Source: Peptostreptococcaceae bacterium
GTDB lineage: Bacteria > Bacillota > Clostridia > Peptostreptococcales > Peptostreptococcaceae
Assembly (NCBI GenBank): GCA_902363255.1
Contig: CABIZO010000001.1
Location: 496,001-560,000 of the forward strand
Length of the DNA stretch: 64,000 bases
Direction of reading: 5' to 3'
Part shown: positions 61,979-64,000 of the stretch, one piece after another
Layout: every line of letters starts with the position of its first letter
Numbering within the stretch: position 1 is the first letter of the stretch
Position numbers and translations under genes: made by a program
Notes under the pieces: model-generated
Database searches by the model: none
The model's input: only the letters and a program-made list of their open reading frames with translations
Told to the model about the DNA's origin: nothing

Positions 61979-63127
61979 TTGATTTTATTAACTCTTATAA
62001 AAAAGGAAATGATGCAGTTTTTTAAATGTAAAAGTGATGTAATCATCATGCTCATATTCCCAGTGATTCTTATTTTTGTAATGGGAAAATCACTTAATGG
62101 GCTTATGAGTGTGGAGAAAAATATATTTAATAATAAAATTATATATTATAGGATAAATGCACCAATAAATGATGATGTTAACTTACAACGTTTCTATGAT
62201 TTTATGATTCATTTTGAAAAAAGCACCAATGTAAAGTTTATAGAAAATAATGATTATAGGGAAGCTACTAATGATGTAAATAATAACAAGGCAATTTGTT
62301 TTATGGATATTTATGATGACGATATTAATTATTTTAGAAATGAAAAGAAAGAAAATACAGAAAGTAAAGTATTTAGGAATTTGTACGAGCAATACATAAA
62401 AAAGTATACTTTTCTACAATCAATCTATAAATCAAATCCTCAACAAATGAAAAATATTTTAGATTATGAAATTAAGATATTATTAAACAATGAAGGCATA
62501 AAACAAGATGAGGTAAACTCATTTACATACTATACCTTTGCAATACTAAGCTTAATTATTTTATACATATCAACTATAACTTCCATATCTATGTATAGAG
62601 AGAGGTTTCTGCATACAATGGCAAGGCTAAAAGTTTCCAATACAAATAAAACAAATATACTAATTTCTAAAGTAGCTTTAGGAATAATAGTAGGCTTACT
62701 ACAAATAATTATAGTCTACATATATAGCACTAAGTTTTTAAACGTAGATTGGGGTGAAAATTCACTGCAAATATTTCTGGTACTAATTGCACTAGTAATT
62801 TTTAGTTCTATACTTGGAATATTTATGTCTATGATTTTTTCAGATCAAAAAACTTGTTATACGGTAAATAATATATTGATTATAGCAATGGGGTTTCTAG
62901 GAGGATCTTATGTACCTATGTGCCTAGTTAAATCATCTAGAGTTACAAGTTTTCTTTCTGAAATTATGCCAAGTTATTGGGTTAATATTTCCATACTTGC
63001 TTTAAATTATGAGGTTAAAACAAAATACTATATTATCGCCATATTTATTTTATTAAGTTTATCTATTGCAATGTTGATAATAGGCAATTTAATATCAAAA
63101 CTAAAGGTTGGTGGAAGTTTTGATTAA
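61979..63127 (+). CDS. ABC-2 type permease (first)
   Basis: A permease of about 382 residues: one membrane helix near residue 20-40 (VIIMLIFPVILIFVMG), a 150-residue extracytoplasmic loop, then five helices, the ABC2_membrane_3/YhfI-like layout. TTG 61979 is preferred because AAGGGGG lies 7 bases upstream; ATG 61973 touches that site. It overlaps the next permease gene. Confidence 0.82.
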   Translation: MILLTLIKKEMMQFFKCKSDVIIMLIFPVILIFVMGKSLNGLMSVEKNIFNNKIIYYRINAPINDDVNLQRFYDFMIHFEKSTNVKFIENNDYREATNDVNNNKAICFMDIYDDDINYFRNEKKENTESKVFRNLYEQYIKKYTFLQSIYKSNPQQMKNILDYEIKILLNNEGIKQDEVNSFTYYTFAILSLIILYISTITSISMYRERFLHTMARLKVSNTNKTNILISKVALGIIVGLLQIIIVYIYSTKFLNVDWGENSLQIFLVLIALVIFSSILGIFMSMIFSDQKTCYTVNNILIIAMGFLGGSYVPMCLVKSSRVTSFLSEIMPSYWVNISILALNYEVKTKYYIIAIFILLSLSIAMLIIGNLISKLKVGGSFD

Positions 63128-64000
63128 ATTAATAATAAATACCATGAAAATATTAATGAAAAAGAAAAGTTACATAATAATGGGGGTAATTGTTCCAGCC
63201 TTTATAATAGTGTTTTTTAGTTTTGAATTTGGAGGAGAATATAAATATAAAATAGGGGTAGTAGATAATGATAATTCTTATGCCTCTAGAGAAATAGTAA
63301 AAGTAATTGATAGTCTAGAAGATGTTCAAAGTGTGCAAATAAAAGACGAAGATTATGAAATTTTATTGATAACTCAACAAATACAAATGGCTATTATTAT
63401 AGATGATAATTTTCAAGAAAATTTACTAAATTCTAAAGATAATGAAATAAAAATAAAGTCTATTAATGAAAGTGATGTTAAAGCAGTTGTCCAGACAATG
63501 GTAGAGTTAAAATGTGAAGATTTATCTATGATTGCAAATATAAGTAATAAAAATATAAATAAATTTGAAGAAATAAGCCAAGATTATAATGATACAACTA
63601 CTATGCTTAGTTTAAATGATGTAAATGAGCAAAAACCAAAAATAGAAAACTCTTTGGGACTAATCATATTTCTTACATTTATTATAGCTGGAAATATTTC
63701 TAATTTTTTAATAGAAGATGAAGAAAATAAAACAAAAATAAGAATACTTAGCTCAGGAATCAGTAAGTGGAAATATTATGCTTCATTAATCTTAGTTTTT
63801 TATACAATGTGTTCTATGACAACTTTTATTTATTATATTTTTGCACAAATTCTTAGTATAGATTTTGGAATGGAAAATAGTATAAACTTTTTAGTTGTTA
63901 TGCTATTATTAAATCTTGTTGCACTTAGTTTTAATTTATGTATAGTTTGTTTTACTAGAAGCAGATATGCATCAGAAATAGTAAATGTACTAATAATGGT
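63120..64000 (+). CDS. ABC-2 type permease (second), 3' end outside the window
   Basis: A second, similar permease running off the right edge. Starts TTG 63120 (MIKLIINTMKILMKKKSY), overlapping the stop of the first permease by 8 bases; ATG 63144 in the same frame is an alternative. One helix (IIMGVIVPAFIIVFFSFEF), a loop of about 160 residues, then helices from about 185 (SLGLIIFLTFIIAGNIS). With the previous gene it forms a heterodimeric exporter. Confidence 0.8.
   Translation, partial: MIKLIINTMKILMKKKSYIIMGVIVPAFIIVFFSFEFGGEYKYKIGVVDNDNSYASREIVKVIDSLEDVQSVQIKDEDYEILLITQQIQMAIIIDDNFQENLLNSKDNEIKIKSINESDVKAVVQTMVELKCEDLSMIANISNKNINKFEEISQDYNDTTTMLSLNDVNEQKPKIENSLGLIIFLTFIIAGNISNFLIEDEENKTKIRILSSGISKWKYYASLILVFYTMCSMTTFIYYIFAQILSIDFGMENSINFLVVMLLLNLVALSFNLCIVCFTRSRYASEIVNVLIM

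Overview
The window is AT-rich, low-GC Firmicute DNA with strong purine-rich ribosome binding sites, frequent intrinsic terminators, a CodY-like motif, HydG, an anaerobic (cobalt-early) cobalamin pathway and BrnQ paralogues. This fits an anaerobic clostridium. The gene content suggests Peptostreptococcaceae (Clostridioides/Paraclostridium/Paeniclostridium type), but that placement comes from recall, not a search. I saw no rRNA, tRNA, CRISPR array, insertion sequence or prophage.

Layout. 1-346: end of a cation/calcium antiporter gene. 775-4224: peptide-antibiotic-type ABC transporter with its two-component system; the kinase gene is split by a frameshift in a run of seven T. 4380-8728: asparagine synthase, a 14-TM drug exporter and a YdcF-like protein, followed by an odd GC-rich degenerate reading frame. 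8878-9689: a decayed MutS-like gene. 9874-13683: the leftward NAD operon nadA-nadB-nadC and the divergent repressor gene niaR, separated by a perfect 50-bp palindrome. 13856-16311: a MerR regulator and a MATE exporter whose promoter has the 19-bp spacer typical of MerR activation. 16408-19084: an HD phosphohydrolase, then a PadR/membrane protein/DUF4097 operon.

19223-25823: a Cthe_2159-type lipoprotein, an unknown membrane protein, a two-component system, DUF4956 and a VTC-type polyphosphate polymerase domain protein. The lipoprotein gene and the VTC-DUF4956 operon, on opposite strands about 6.7 kb apart, carry the same 11-bp direct repeat at the same distance from the -10 box, so they are probably controlled by one response regulator, plausibly the one encoded between them.

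25986-47890: the cobalamin locus. One B12 riboswitch precedes the cobalt ECF transporter cbiMNQO; a second precedes a 19-gene, about 17.7-kb operon (cbiP to a Dph6-like gene). That operon covers 5-aminolevulinate to uroporphyrinogen III (hemB, hemC, cobA-hemD), corrin ring synthesis, amidation and aminopropanol attachment. The lower-ligand steps (cobU/S/T/C), the adenosyltransferase and hemA/hemL are not in the window. A separate precorrin-2 dehydrogenase-like gene follows.

47980-50035: an ECF sigma factor operon resembling SigY-YxlC-YxlD with an ECF-like promoter. 50109-51067: a small reading frame with four in-frame TAA codons and an aromatic-acid-exporter-like protein. 51322-54168: a P-loop/CYTH fusion, an unidentified switch-like leader RNA, and hydG. 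54341-55340: an exonuclease/phosphatase-family protein and an orphan FtsK-N-terminus-like protein. 55534-59031: tandemly duplicated brnQ genes, each with a duplicated CodY-like box and promoter. 59159-64000: a CrtI-like FAD oxidoreductase with a C-terminal two-cluster ferredoxin domain, followed by an ABC exporter operon that runs off the window.
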